From: Anarhynchus alexandrinus | Lineage: Eukaryota > Chordata > Aves > Charadriiformes > Charadriidae | Reading direction: 5' to 3' | Assembly: GCA_008711295.1 (NCBI GenBank) | Contig: VUYV01000019.1 | Span: 7,849,127 to 7,913,126, forward strand | DNA length: 64,000 bases | Shown: piece after piece, positions 1-12,850 of the stretch | How positions within the stretch are numbered: position 1 is the stretch's first letter | Layout of the letters: the number at the start of each line of letters is the position of its first letter | Notes under the pieces: model-generated | Told to the model about the DNA's origin: nothing | The model's database searches: none | What the model saw: the letters and a program-made list of their open reading frames with translations, nothing else | Position numbers and translations under genes: made by a program

Positions 1-3000
1 CCAAGCTGCAGTAGTACCTGACCTATGAAGGAAAGCAGCTGGAAGACACTCTTGATTTGTTAGCATTTATTATAAATGTCCTTGTAAACCCCTGCTACCT
101 GCTAGCAGCAGAAGGTATACAAGGAATTTTGCATTTGCCCTTTTTGAGCCCACAGTATTCGCAACATGTAGCTTACATAAGAACAGCTGGAATAACTGAA
201 TTACATTTGGAAATCACCACATATAGATATCAGGTCTTCTCCATAGTCTCCTTTACACTCCCAGAAGCAATACAATTCCTATTTTATTTAGAAATAAAGA
301 GCAGGGCAAACCATCCTTTCCTTATTTTTCATTTTCAAGTGTCTGTGCATTTAGTGATTCCAGAGAAGCTAGAATCAGAAGGCAGAAAAAACTCAGATAC
401 ATTTTTTTCCTGTGTTATTTCTAGCTGACTCAGAAGAAAGGAGAACTACAATTCAAAACACAAGAGCCTGTTGTTAGAAGATTTTCACTTCGCAGCTTCA
501 GATTCAGACATCTCAAGTGAAACTGCTGAGCTAACCCAAATGCTAACAGTAGGACAACTCACGACTTCTTGTTGTCTAATGTTATCCTTTTGCCTACATA
601 TTTTAATTACTATCTGTCTAAAAGCATTCAATTCTGTTGTGAAAATTATCTTAGGACTGTTATCCTGCTCTGTAGAAGAATACAAATAAGTGGATCAAGG
701 CAGGGGTAGTCACATGAGTTTCTACTGGCTGATAATTTGGCCCTAGAAGCCCAAGATAGGAATTTAAGCTTTACACTGTAAATGTACGAGAGACAGCACT
801 CCAGCAGGAATATGGACTAAATTTGCTAAAAGGTTTTTATATTTCTCCAGCATCTGTAATTCTAATAAAATACAGTAATTACATAAATGTAAGGCAACTA
901 AGTAATTTAATAAGGAGGAAAAGCAGACATGGGGGGAAAAATCACAACAAATATGCTCTTACAATACAAGGTTTTGTACACATTAACCTGCTTTCCTAAA
1001 GAATGCAAGTTACTAAGGAGGACTTCACTAACAAGAGACTAACAGTTGAGTTGTACCAGTGTATATGTTCCAGCATCTCCCAGCACCTTCTGGTGTGTTT
1101 TGAGTTTGAGGCTTAGTAAGTGACCTCCAGGGACAAAAATATCAGCAGCTGTATGTAACCCAGTAACTGAATCATTATATACAGTGCCCCAAATGGAAAA
1201 AACCATGAAACACTACAATGAGATTAACGTATTAGAGGGCACTTCTTTACTTTGTTCCTAATTTCAACACACAATCCTTATTTAGAAAACACTACAGCAT
1301 ATTGACAACAGCAGGTTTAAGCATGTTTTCTAACTATCTTAAGAGGCATAAGTTATTAAAGTTTTAGTATTGCTAATAATATATATGGTCTATTTATTCT
1401 TTCAGGTGTAAGTATTTAAGCACTACCCACAGCGTGTGGAAACCTGTGTTGGGATTAGGATTTTGTTTTAAACAACAAAAGCCAGCATGGAAAACTGCTA
1501 ATGCAGTGATCTTCACAGCACTCTCAAACCAGATGTAGACTTTGGTAAGCTATTTCCTTCTGCAAACAATCTGGTCGATGACCTTTGTTTGGACAAGTAA
1601 CTGAACATGCTCTGGAAGGTACAGTGCTCCCACTACATGGACCCGCATTCACTGATCTCTGTTAATATTGTACTGAATGCCGAATAATCTTTAAATGAGA
1701 ACATTCAAAATTAGGAAGTTCTTAGCCAGTAAATCTCAGCCTGCTTAAACAACTTGCTACATTTTTCTCTGGAAGAGCCCAATAGTTCAAATGATTAATG
1801 GCTATATCATTATGATCAAGTGGCATCATAATGATACAGAAGCACAGCCCACCTATTATTGATAGCAGGGTTGGAATCTCATTTACCAGCTTTAATCTCT
1901 TTGCATCACTATGCTGTCTGTCCAACATGCACTGATCAATGTAAAGAATACTAAAATCATAGCTACAGTAATTTTCTGGACATCCTTTGCCCGTGCATTG
2001 AACAGTGGAGTCAGAGAGCCCCCAGTAGGCTGGAAACATAGCCTTATTTTACCTCACAAGCCTTAGGGTGCCATACAATATGGCAAAAATAAATTTGAAT
2101 CTAAATTTACAGAAACTGGTAACAGCTACAGACTATAGCATGATTTTTTTTTCAGCTGTCTACAGTGCACAGGAAACACATCCTTGGGAAATTATCATAG
2201 GTTAAAGCAACCAAGGTGAGATAGAAGTGATTTTCCAACAAAACAGATATATTCACTCCTCTCAGATAAATCAACACTACTTCTTACTAGTCATAAATTA
2301 TAAAAATAGTGTACCCCTCCAAGATGGTGTCCTTCTCACATCAAGCTTATCTTCATACAAAAGGTTTGCATCTGCAAATGCACCAAGATTGTGTTTGAAA
2401 CTCAGACACAAAGTTGAACTCTATGTCTTCACTGGAAAGTCAGTAACCTGCTAGGAAGCTTTAAAGGTAGGACCTTAATCTTCAAATATAACACATCCAT
2501 CTCTCAAAGTTATATACCAGTGAATTCAGAAGTTCTGTAATTAAATGTATATTACTTCTGTACTGTATTAAACTATATTTTTAATTTGCTCATTGGACTG
2601 CATAGCCAAGACTGTAAGTAAAGTTCCCTAAAATCTATTATTGTGGCTGTCTGGTTTCTCTGGGGCAGACTGCTGTAATCATCTTGGTTTCTGGCTCTTG
2701 CAGATCACTTCTGATAACTATTTTTGTCACTTATACAATGCTAGAGAGCTACTAAAGGCTCACAGACTTTAATTCCAACATTACTTACTACTTCCAGATG
2801 AATGGAGCAGCTGTGCTAAAAGAATAAAGATCATGAGTTTTAATGAAGAGTCCCCACTGCAACATCAGATACTTCTCAGGACAGCCAAATCCTCAATCAG
2901 CAGTAATTTGCAATTTCACTGGCACTTCTCTTTTATTTACTTGGTTTAGTGTCCCATAACAGAATTAGTTCAAGAACCATGATCACTGTAGTATGGAACA

Positions 3001-3063
3001 ACACTGGATAGCAAAATGTTTAATAAGTGGGTAGTTGCAATGGCATCTCATTAGGATCATATT

Positions 3064-3118
3064 GAAAAAAACCAAACCAAACCAAAACAAAACAAAAAAA
3101 CCCAAACCCAAACAAAAC
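3064..3118. repeat. A-rich AAACC-type simple repeat
   Basis: The tract is made of irregular units such as AAACC, AAAAC and AAACCC with no long interruption. It carries no coding potential beyond a short chance frame on the minus strand. Such tracts can be decayed retroposon tails, but no recognisable retroposon body lies on either side, so simple-sequence expansion is the more economical reading. Confidence 0.7.
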
Positions 3119-6100
3119 TGGTCTGGTTACCTTTGAATTAAAGGCCCTATATACAAAAACTCTTTCCTTCCTTTCCCCAGAACTGAATATCCCGGTATGA
3201 AGGTCGCTCATTTTGTCCTGTTTATGGCAAACAAATTAGGAAAGTAGGAAAGAAAAAAAAATCACCCACTCCCCATCTTCTGTTCTCTTTACTCTGAAGG
3301 CTCACACAGTATGTCAAGGGCGATTACTTCTATAAATAGAAAATCTCCCCTAAGACACTACATTTCCCTTCATACTCTCGTGTTCACTCAGATTGGTTGA
3401 ATATGTGCCTGCTATCAAATTATGACTATAGGGGAGAGAAACAGATGATGCTAGTTTTAAATCATGAGGCCTAGAAAAACCACTTCAAGGTATCAGGAGC
3501 GTAACAACTTCAAACCCTAAATGACAGCAATACACATCATTTGTACTGGCACTTTCATTCACCCTCCCTTGTTAATATTGCAATTTTGGCCAATCATATA
3601 GGCAGCATGGTTTATGTGCTTTTTAAAAGGTAAAAACCCAGAGATGGTAGCCTAGGGGGTAATAGAGATACAAAATCCCCCATCCAAAAGCATGGATGCT
3701 GATGGGCAGGAGAATAGAAATAAAACTTCACCATCAACAGTGATAGGCTAAAATTTCACCTGCCTTCTCATATACCAGTGTATACTTGAGAAGTTTTCAG
3801 TTGTCTCCTCAATAACAAAGTATTGCTAGGGCACCATTGATCATTGTATCGTCTTGGCATTTCTTATGTTGAAAATCAAAAAGAACTTACTAATACTATC
3901 TAGAAACAAAGAAAAATTAGAACATGTTAAAAATGATCTACTGCATCTCTTGGCAAAGCCTTTTGCAATGCTGTATGTTTTTATCCCTGAAGAGATCAGC
4001 AAACAGGTTCAGAAAAAATAAGAACAATAGCTTCCTTTTACTTCCCTAACTTACAGGGTCAAGAAACCGAATTATTATTTTTTCCTTAGTTTTACAGATT
4101 CTTGTACCTCAAACATCTCACAAAAGACAAATATAAAGGTTGTGATTCAAATACAACATCTATTTTTTCAGAAGTTTACCTATGTTAACATGTTCCCCAA
4201 AGCTAAATAGTTAAGAGTATTCAACTTTAAAAATAAAGATAGAAAAAACCTGCCAGCAGCATTGACAGAAAACATTTAAACAGCTAACCATTCAATAGCA
4301 CCACACCCCATAAAATACCACTCATGTCAATGATTATTCCAAATATGTTTTTTGACTTCTCATTTTCCAGTATTTTTTTGTTTTAATCACAGAGCATGTT
4401 AATACAGGTGGGTCTTCCTTTCTCCTCTACTCAATATTCATCTTTAGCATTCTTAAGTGCAAGAAGTTTTAGTAGCTATATATTTCTTTAAGATACAGCT
4501 ATGTGTTAGATCAGTTCTACAAGCCTACATAGCATTGCACAAAATATTTAGCACTTCTTTTTCAGATTCCCTCCAATAATATTCTATATGGCTCTTTTCA
4601 TAGTTGTTTTCAGAAAGATAGCTTGCACTCAAATCTGAGAAATAAATGCAATGCTATAGCCTTGACAAAAGAAACTGGTACATATAAAAAGTAGCTAAAG
4701 ATATGTCACTTGAAAGAAACATTGTAAATGACTGAAAAGGTTTTACCGGTTTGATCAAAATAAGTGACCTAGTGCACAGAATAAAAGAAAAAACAGGTAA
4801 TTATTTTTCTCCCTCCCTTCAAGTTTCACAACATAGTATTAGCTACTGCTTCTGTAACTAAGGGAAGGAATATGCAACAGAGATTTATGGTTACTGAAGT
4901 TGTACAAACCTTCCTGTTTCTGTTTTAAGTCTCTGAATAAATGCACTCCTACCACTGAGGGTCCTTCAGGCATACGGTAAACCTTACACATAACATTTTT
5001 ACAAATGACTGAATTGTGGAAGTGTAACCTCATTGTTGGTCCAGAGAATCAGGAACTCAGTTTTCATTAAATGTGGTGGCCTACTGATGATGACAAAGGT
5101 TTTGTACTTTGTCTTACACAAGTATTTATCCTGAATTCAATTTAGAGGGTTTGCAATGTGTAACTCAGTCATCAGCTGCATGTTTTCTCTGGTTCCTTTA
5201 TTTTATTTTGCTTTCTTGTCTAAATTCCATCCACTGAAAGAAAAAAACCCAAATCTTAACTATTTACGACTTTTTTTTTTGTTTAGTCATTCCATTACTG
5301 TGTAGATAAGTTATAAATTGGTCTGATTATTTAGACAGAAAAACTCTACACAGTTTTTACTTGCATGTACCACAGAGAATATCTTTGATCAAGGTTTATA
5401 AGGGAAGACCTCTTCCCAGGGATGCATGCCAGCTTCTTAAAGAAAAATCGATACAGTCTGGGAGGGAGCATCTGGAGGATTAGCTTTTTGATTTAACAAA
5501 GCATCCCTCACTCAGTGACTTAGGTCTGTTTGAAGCTTCCAGATCTTAAATCACACTTCAAATTTAAGAGCTTAACTGTTTCCCTAAATACAAGTCCTAG
5601 GAAAGCGTTTTTGCATTTGTAACCCAGGAAAACATTGTCACAAGAGTTGATACCCTTCAGATTTTCTGTTTTATTATATCCAGATTGAGTTGAATTATTT
5701 AGTCTTCCCAAACAACACTGAATTATTTCACGGTAAAAAAGCTCATAGAATTACAATATTTACCTGCACAAACAGAATTAATGTAATTTGTTAACAGAAG
5801 GTCATTTGTTAATATTGAACTAGCCAGTGCTTTCTTTCCAGTGGTTTGAGTTCCTCCTTGTGCATTATCATGCTTTTCAAAGGCACCTGCATAAGGACTG
5901 TTAGTCCCTTTTCTTTCCAGAAGGGCACCAACTTGATGTAGTGCTCAGGAATTATAAAAAGGAACAAAATTATGTAACATCTATTGAAACCTTAGTGTTT
6001 AAATTCCCTTCCACCAGGGCTGTCAAAAAAAGCAAGTTTATGAGCTATGGAATCCAATAAAACTCTAACACTGCAAAGGCTCTGGGACTGCCTTAAGTAA

Positions 6101-8294
6101 TAATGTATGTACAACTAGGAAGTCAGTTTTTACACCATACAGGCTAAGCTTTTTTTCTTTTTAATCTAGACTTTAACTTATCTTTTCTTCAGGTAAGAAC
6201 TTCATAGAAAGTTTTTTACCTAATTAGAAACCAAAATCTTGTCTTACTGTCAACAGCAACGAGGCACTCAAATACATTTGAAGATCTGGAGCAAATTGAC
6301 TTGGGAGTACAAAATCAGCTACCTATCACTAAGATTTAAAACCTTACGTATGAAGATCACTTTTGAAAATACAGCTGAAGTTTATGAATCATTTAGATTT
6401 CACATATTTATTCTATAAGTGAAACACAAAATACAAGATTGTTAACTGTTGGCTTAAAACCCAACTATTTTATCTCCTCTCACCAAATACAAAAAACTAC
6501 ATACTGGTTTTGAATGCCCCTTGTATAGAGGGTCTGATTTATGGAGATGACTGAATGGCTTATAACTACTTGTGTCATACTGTACCTGATGAAACATCGC
6601 AACTCACTCATGCTTTGTGGCAAGAAGGTTGTAATAACTGGGCTTTTTCCTGCTGACCCGTGAAATACTTTTACTACAATTATGTAATTAAATTTTATAG
6701 TAAAAAGCCTCTAAAAAGAGGGTTGATTTCAGCTGTCATGCATAGTGAACAGCAATGAAAAAAGATTGTGGCAGGAATTTATCAAAAATGCAAAAAAAGT
6801 TCATCCTGTTTTCTCAGCATCAACATTTTCTAAAAGAAAAAAAAAAGGGAAAAAAATGTTACTGACAGCTTTTTGAGCAATCCCCAAATAAAATTTTTTT
6901 GGTGTCTTCTCCACTATGACACCATACTGACTAGGGACCTGGGAAGCATGAAATAGGGGCCTGTCTTCCACTGAACTGTTATTGAAGTTTAGAGAAGTTC
7001 ACCATCAAACCCCTTCCCCCTTAAGGAAGGCACAGCCTGTAACACCATCCCTGGTCTCTTGCACTGTCCTTCACCATGATCTATTAACTGGGCTCTGGTG
7101 GCTACAAACAACTTTTGCAGCTGCCCTCTACAGGACATTTTTGCTTCATCTCACTACAGTGCCTCTCCATTGCAGTACTTCAGAAATTTTGTCCATAAGG
7201 TCATCCAAATTCTGTCCTGATTCCAAATTGTTTTTTCTTCCAAAATGTACAACAAAGACCCAGGTTATGGAATAAAAGCAAAGAGGCCAAGGAGTGACTC
7301 TCCAATGTTCATAGCCTTGACATATGGGCTTCCCTGCTCCATATTTGGAAATGAGATACTTTAATTTCTCCTCTTTAACAAAAAACCACATGAGTATGGC
7401 TCACACTCTTGAAGAAGCATCTGTGGAAAGTGGGAAGACTCCCCTCTCAAAAGCCAGCACGGATAAATGAGCCTTAGGGGCAGCAGCAAGTAGAGATCTA
7501 TAGAAAGAAAGAAAGAAAAATCAATGCTAGCCTCCATAAGAGGAAAGGGGAGATGAGGAGCAGAGAGAGTCTGTAGCCTCCCTGCAGATGAACTAAAAGC
7601 AGAAAAACACATTTCCAAGCCTTTAGATTTGAGCAATATCTGTGGAGCACTATTCTCACTTTTCTCAGTCTAATGAGTATTTGCCTCAGCTTGTGCAAGT
7701 GGCAGGTTATGAAAATATTGTGCTGTACAGGATCACATATCCATGCAGATGCTGCTTTTGCTCACATCAGCCTCATCCATAGATGTCTAACAGAGAATTC
7801 TTGCATTGACAACTCCGACCCCTCAGGAAAAGGGCACAACTTAAAATCTTCAGTAGTCATTCATGACATTTAGTCATCATTTCATTCTGCTTTTAGTCTT
7901 TTTTTTTCCTGAGGCATGGGTTTCTTTGACTTTTTCAGAGAAATGATCCACCAAGGACAACACAGGCTATCTGTGACAAGGTAAGGTAAGTCACAGCATG
8001 GTGCTTGTGTTTTGCGCCTACCCCTTGATTCCATTCTACTTGAATTTTTCCAGTACCATGCAGAACAGAAAGCAATTTCAGATACTGTAATTCAGGAGGG
8101 AATAATGAGAAACAGCATGCTGTACTAGGAAAATTAAAAGGGACAGTAACTCTGATCTTAGCAAGCCCAGTCCTACAACAGAGTTTTGACTTCTGTATGA
8201 GTATGCAGGTGTGCTGCTTTCTGAGCCTTTAGCTTGGTGATTACTGAATACATCTTAATAAAACAAGAGTGCCAGAGGCAAACACTACCTCTCT

Positions 8295-8365
8295 CTTCGC
8301 TGAGCTAATTGGGAGGTGATAAACTCAAGCTATTATCACAACGTTCTAATTACATTGCTCTAAAC
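8295..8365. promoter_or_regulatory. Candidate regulatory element with inverted GATA motifs
   Basis: Two GATA-type sites sit head to head as perfect 7-bp inverted arms, GTGATAA at 8,316-8,322 and TTATCAC at 8,333-8,339, separated by 10 bases. TAATT homeodomain-type cores lie on both sides (about 8,305 and 8,348). The make-up is typical of conserved non-coding enhancers in vertebrate introns, but such short motifs also occur by chance, and nothing in the window shows activity. Confidence 0.2.
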
Positions 8366-11300
8366 TAAGCAAGTTATAACAGGAGAGCCAAAGAAGTGCT
8401 GCTTAAGAACAGTGCCTTGAGCTGAAAATGGAATTTCAAGAAAAAACAAGAGCCTCCAGTGCCTCTTTCTTGGCTGGGATAGGGGAGAGCCAGATTCAGA
8501 TCTCTTTCCAGCCTGCCACAAGTTCAATTATTTATATGATGTGTGACAATTCCAGCACAAAGACAAATTGACTTGCAATAGCTAACTTGTGGCACTGCTT
8601 GGCTTAAACATATGTTCAAGAACCTGATTGGAATTAAATAAAGCACATACCAAACTTGGACTCCCTACTCTTCAAATGCAAGTTCAAGTTACTGACTACT
8701 CTGAAGCACACCTATCTCTGTCTGGCTTTTATTTAGGAGGAATACTGGAAATACAATTCCTTTATATTTCAAAAGCAAATCTGGAAACTTAGGATTTATT
8801 AACAACTGTACTCTAGCCAGCCCAAATCACTAGGAACTATACAGCCTTAAATCAGAAGACTTGGGGGAATAGGGATGGAAGCAGGTGCTGATTACTTTCA
8901 CATGCTGGAGTTTTTCATTGGAATACTAAGGATACTTCATTAAATTTTCAGTAAGAGAGTGGGACAAGTTACATCACACAGCAGCCTCGTGGCTGCAACA
9001 TCAGCAACATCACCTCAGTTTAAGTTCAAGCAGACTTCAAGGAAAAAAATTAATATCATTGCTTTCCCACAGAATAGAAACCCATTTCCCATATAACTTT
9101 AGTGTCAAATTTGACATTCAGAAATCAGTAGATGCTCTAGCATATTTAATCCAAAGTGACTTGGAAGCATATGCTAGCTCTTTTGATAACCACTCCAAAA
9201 TTGTTTTAAGATGTCATAATTTACACTGACAGATCTTGTCAATGTACTGCCCATGCATTTTGAAAAAGAGAAGCAGCAGAATACAGTTAAAACAGGAACA
9301 GGTAACAACATAGAAAAAAATATTATGCTTTAAATAGCAAAACAAACTTTAAAGCTCACTCTTCCAACACAAAAAATACTAGTTTTCTTTAAAAGGCAAT
9401 TTATGCATCATGATAGATCCAGGTGAAATCCACACCCTTTTTAGGATACTGTATTCAAAAGCCACCTCACATATCTCACATATATTTCTAACTACAAATG
9501 TTATTTCCTCTGGATATACTAATTCTGGCAGTGTTATTTGGATTACAGCTACAATACAGCTAAAGTTCCAATATTTATAGGCTAGAAAAAGTTCTGAGGG
9601 CAAGACTTGATTTTTTTGTTTCCATATATTTTTAATAGTCATCATTAGAATCACCTAACTTCTCAGAGCAATACAACATAGCGATCATTATTTCAACAGT
9701 ATCATAAGTATTTGCTCAGTGCCACATATGTGGCCAAGAGGAAGATATCAACCAAGCAAATAACCATCAGTCAGACTACCTTGAAAAGGGAGTTTATGCA
9801 ATTTCCACTACAGACGTTAAGGTTACTGAAATTTCAGGCATGAACAGATTAGATTTGCAATTACACCTTTCATTTCCATGAAGCAATAAACCATTTGTGA
9901 CTTCTTATGATTAAATCCCTTTTAAGCTACCGTATCTTTAGATTCCTTTTAGAAACAAGTTGCAGGGGGTCATCTCCAAAACGTAACAGACGTGCGTTAA
10001 AGCACACTCCATGCTGGAAACAAGTGGTTACTGCTTAAAGCAATAATTCATGAAATATTGTTGAAATATGGATCGTAATTCAAGCCTATTCTCTATCCCC
10101 ATTACCCACTATTAGCCAAGAGAAAAATCATACTACATCTTGTTTCCTTTCACCCTATGTCCTTTCCTTTCTCCTTTCTTTGCTGCAAAGCTGTGCAGAT
10201 TAAACGAGAGGAGATGTTGCTCACTCATGCACTCCTCACCCAAACCATAACCTTGCCTGAGGCCTGCTGATTAGGTGATACTGATTAGGCGAGTAAGCAT
10301 TTCTGTCTGGCTAAGACTGCTTCAGCAAAACTCTTCAGAATGTTATTTTGTCTCAAGTTTTCATCTGGACCAAGACTTACCTTCTCTCCCCTTCTCTAGC
10401 TAAAACCTCTGAAAATAGCCTACTGATTAGAAAGCTGAGAACTCTGTGATACGGACTATCCTTTTTTTTTTTTTTCTTTTCTCATATACAAGCCCATTAC
10501 CAAGAGCATCACGGCTATAGGCAGCTCCTGCTCTTGCCATATTTAGGGATGAAAGACTATTTTCATCCAAGGAAAACTGCCTTTGGCATAAGTTGAATTT
10601 AACTCCAAAAGTGCTCCAGTGTTTCTAACGGAAGCCAGTGATATCAGTGGGTCATTAGCACTAACAGTTTTGCTCTAAAGATCCACTCTAACTAGGCCTT
10701 GATATTTGCTAATGAAGACATAGCCAAACATAGTAAATTTCTCTACCTCTAATCAGTCTAGGACTCATTGGAGCAGAACAGGAGTTTCCATCTACTTATA
10801 TAGGCTCAAATGCAGCACAAGCAAGAACTTCTGATTTAATGAATTAACAAACTTTGACACAGTCTTAACAAATGTAAACTACAAGAAATACACAGAGGAT
10901 ACAGAGCACCTCACTTTCTTATAGAAGATTATTTGGTTAGATCCAGCAGCATTTCCCCAGAAAAACTAAATTCAGAGATGTTTTATGTCATTGAAAGAAC
11001 ACACATGGAAACCATGAATGCTCTTAGCTGCAAAACAAGATGAGAAAATGGTTTGCCTCTGTAGTATGCTGGTATGATGCACATTCAGTACAACTTAACA
11101 TTCACTTAAATATAGTCAGTAGTGCCTATTGCTGCTTCATTATTAGTTTAATACTGACTAATTAAGTAGCATTTAAAATGCAGGTGTAGTGTAATAAGAT
11201 GGTAGTCGCTATTCATTTTGTGCAGGTCAAATACACAATTAAGTTCAGCTTCTGGATCACACTATAGAGCATTACATGAGTATCAATTACTTTTGGATCA

Positions 11301-11487
11301 TGCATCTTCTGGCATAGCACCTCAATTACATTTAATTAGTTGCATACCAATGAGTTGAAGTAAGATTTATGATGATGAAAACATATTTCCGTATGTACTT
11401 TAACATTTTCCAGTTCTTATGTACTAGAAATGTAGGATTCTGGCTTTTTGCAGCACTTACTGAAACATTTACACTTATTTCTGTTTA

Positions 11488-12850
11488 TCATAGAATCATA
11501 GAATCGTCTAGGTTGGCAGGGACCTTTAATATCATTGAGCCCAACCATTAACCTAACACTGTCAAGTCTACCACTAAACCATGTCCCTCAGCACCACATC
11601 TACACATCTTTTAAATACCTCCAGGGGTGGTGATTCAACCACTTCCCTGGGCAGCCTGTTCCAATGCTTGATAACTCTCTCAGTGAATAAATTTTTCCTA
11701 ATATCGATCCTAAGCATCCCCTGGCGCAACTTGAGGCTGTCTTCTCTCACCACATTTCTTGGGCCTGGCCACCAAGCCAGTTTTTTTACGCAGCAAAGAG
11801 TACGCCCATTCAAGCCATGTGCAGCCAGTTTCTCCAGGAGAATGCCGTGGGAAATGGTGTCAAAGGCTTTACTAAAGTCCAGGTAAACAACATTCACAGC
11901 CTTTCCCTCATCCACTAAGCAGGTCACCTTATCATAGAAGGAGATCAGGTTTGTCAAGCAGGATCTGCCTTTCATAAACCCATGCTGACTGGGCCTGATC
12001 ACCTGGTTGTCCTGCCCGTGCTGTGTAATGGCACTCAAGATGATCTGCTCCATAACCTTCCCCAGCACTGAGTTCAGACTGACAAGCCTGTGGTTCCCTG
12101 GATCCTCCTTCTGGGCCTTCTTGTGGATGGGCATCATATTTGCTAACCACCAGTCAACTGGGACCTCCCCGGTTAGCCAGGACTGCTGATAAATGATGGA
12201 AAATGGCTTGGTGAGCACTTCTGCCAGCTCCCTCAGTACCCTTGAGTGGATCCCATCTCGCCCCATAAACTTGTGTACATCTAAGTGCTGTAGCAGGTCA
12301 CTCACCATTACCCCTTGGATTATGAGGGCTTCATTCTGCTCCCTGTCTTCTAGCTCAGGGGGCTGGGTACTCAGGGAACAACTGGTCCTGCTACTAAAGA
12401 CTCAGGCAAAGAAGGCATTAAGTACCGCAGCCTTTTCCTCATCCTTGGTCACCATGTTTCTGCCCCCATCTAATAAAGCATGGAGATTATCCTTAGTCCT
12501 CCTTTTATTCCTAATGTATTCATAGAAACATTATATTGCCTTTAACAGCAGAAGCCAGATTAAGTTCTAGTTGGGCTTTGGCCCTTCTAATTTTCTCCCT
12601 ACATAGTCTCACAACATCTTTGTAGTCCTCTTGAGTGGCCTGCTCTTTCTTCCAGAGGCCATAAATGCTTCTTTTTCCCCTGAGTTGCAATCATAGCTCT
12701 CTGTTCAGCCAGACCGGTCTTCTTCCCCCACAGCTCATTTTTCAGCACATGGTGACAGCCTGCTCCTGTGCCTTTAAGACTTCCTTCTTGAAAAGCATCC
12801 AGCCTTCCTGGACTTCTTTGCCCTTTAAATATCTGTAGTCCCATGCTCTA
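11488..12850 (-). mobile_element. CR1 non-LTR retrotransposon, 5'-truncated and internally deleted
   Basis: On the plus strand the element starts with two TCATAGAA-type octamers, the reverse complement of the CR1 3' terminus (ATTCTATG repeats), so its 3' end is at 11,488 and it reads on the minus strand. Going 5' to 3' it holds the ORF2 segment ahead of the reverse transcriptase (readable from about 12,690 to 12,480, with the DYKDVVR and CREKIRRAKAQLELN-type blocks of CR1), then the N-terminal half of the reverse transcriptase, then the ORF2 C-terminus and the 3' terminus. The copy is about 1.36 kb against roughly 4.5 kb for a full element, so it is truncated near 12,850. An internal deletion and several frame breaks make it dead. 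The CR1 type with this 3' end is widespread in birds. Confidence 0.96.
11574..12308 (-). pseudogene. CR1 ORF2 reverse transcriptase fragment, catalytic YADD region deleted
   Basis: This 244-codon open frame lies inside the CR1 copy. It shows the reverse transcriptase motifs up to the first catalytic block: a GPDG-like turn (here GRDG, residues 17-20), the NHRLVSL block (72-78), QHGF (108-111) and the palm motif YLDFSKAFD (142-150) with its catalytic Asp. It then reads [13 protein letters not shown] and jumps, near 11,745-11,760, to the ORF2 C-terminal segment that ends in [12 protein letters not shown] and VFKR plus a stop. The palm segment carrying the second catalytic Asp pair (YADD-type) and the thumb are therefore missing. 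Just before the jump the copy has also shifted frame by one base (the WLDGRAQ-type block is readable in another frame). It cannot encode an active enzyme. Confidence 0.93.

Larger units (their letters stand above)
1..11487. other. Non-coding AT-rich sequence, no gene recognised
   Basis: I see no exon, transposon or RNA gene that can be supported here. Open frames on both strands reach at most about 120 codons (the longest is at 57-428, plus) and have the Leu/Ile/Phe/Ser-rich make-up of chance frames in AT-rich DNA. Visible structure is limited to simple sequence: an A-rich AAACC-type tract near 3,064-3,118, an AAAG run near 7,502-7,518 and a T run near 10,461-10,475. A pair of inverted GATA motifs near 8.3 kb is listed separately. 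The segment is probably intron or intergenic DNA; which of the two cannot be decided from sequence alone. Confidence 0.6.

Noticed and set aside
57..428. 123-codon plus-strand open frame
   Set aside because: Its composition is that of translated AT-rich non-coding DNA and there is no ATG at its start, no splice context and no recognisable domain.
11581..12525. Plus-strand open frames of 101 and 110 codons
   Set aside because: They are antisense shadows of the CR1 ORF2 remnant.
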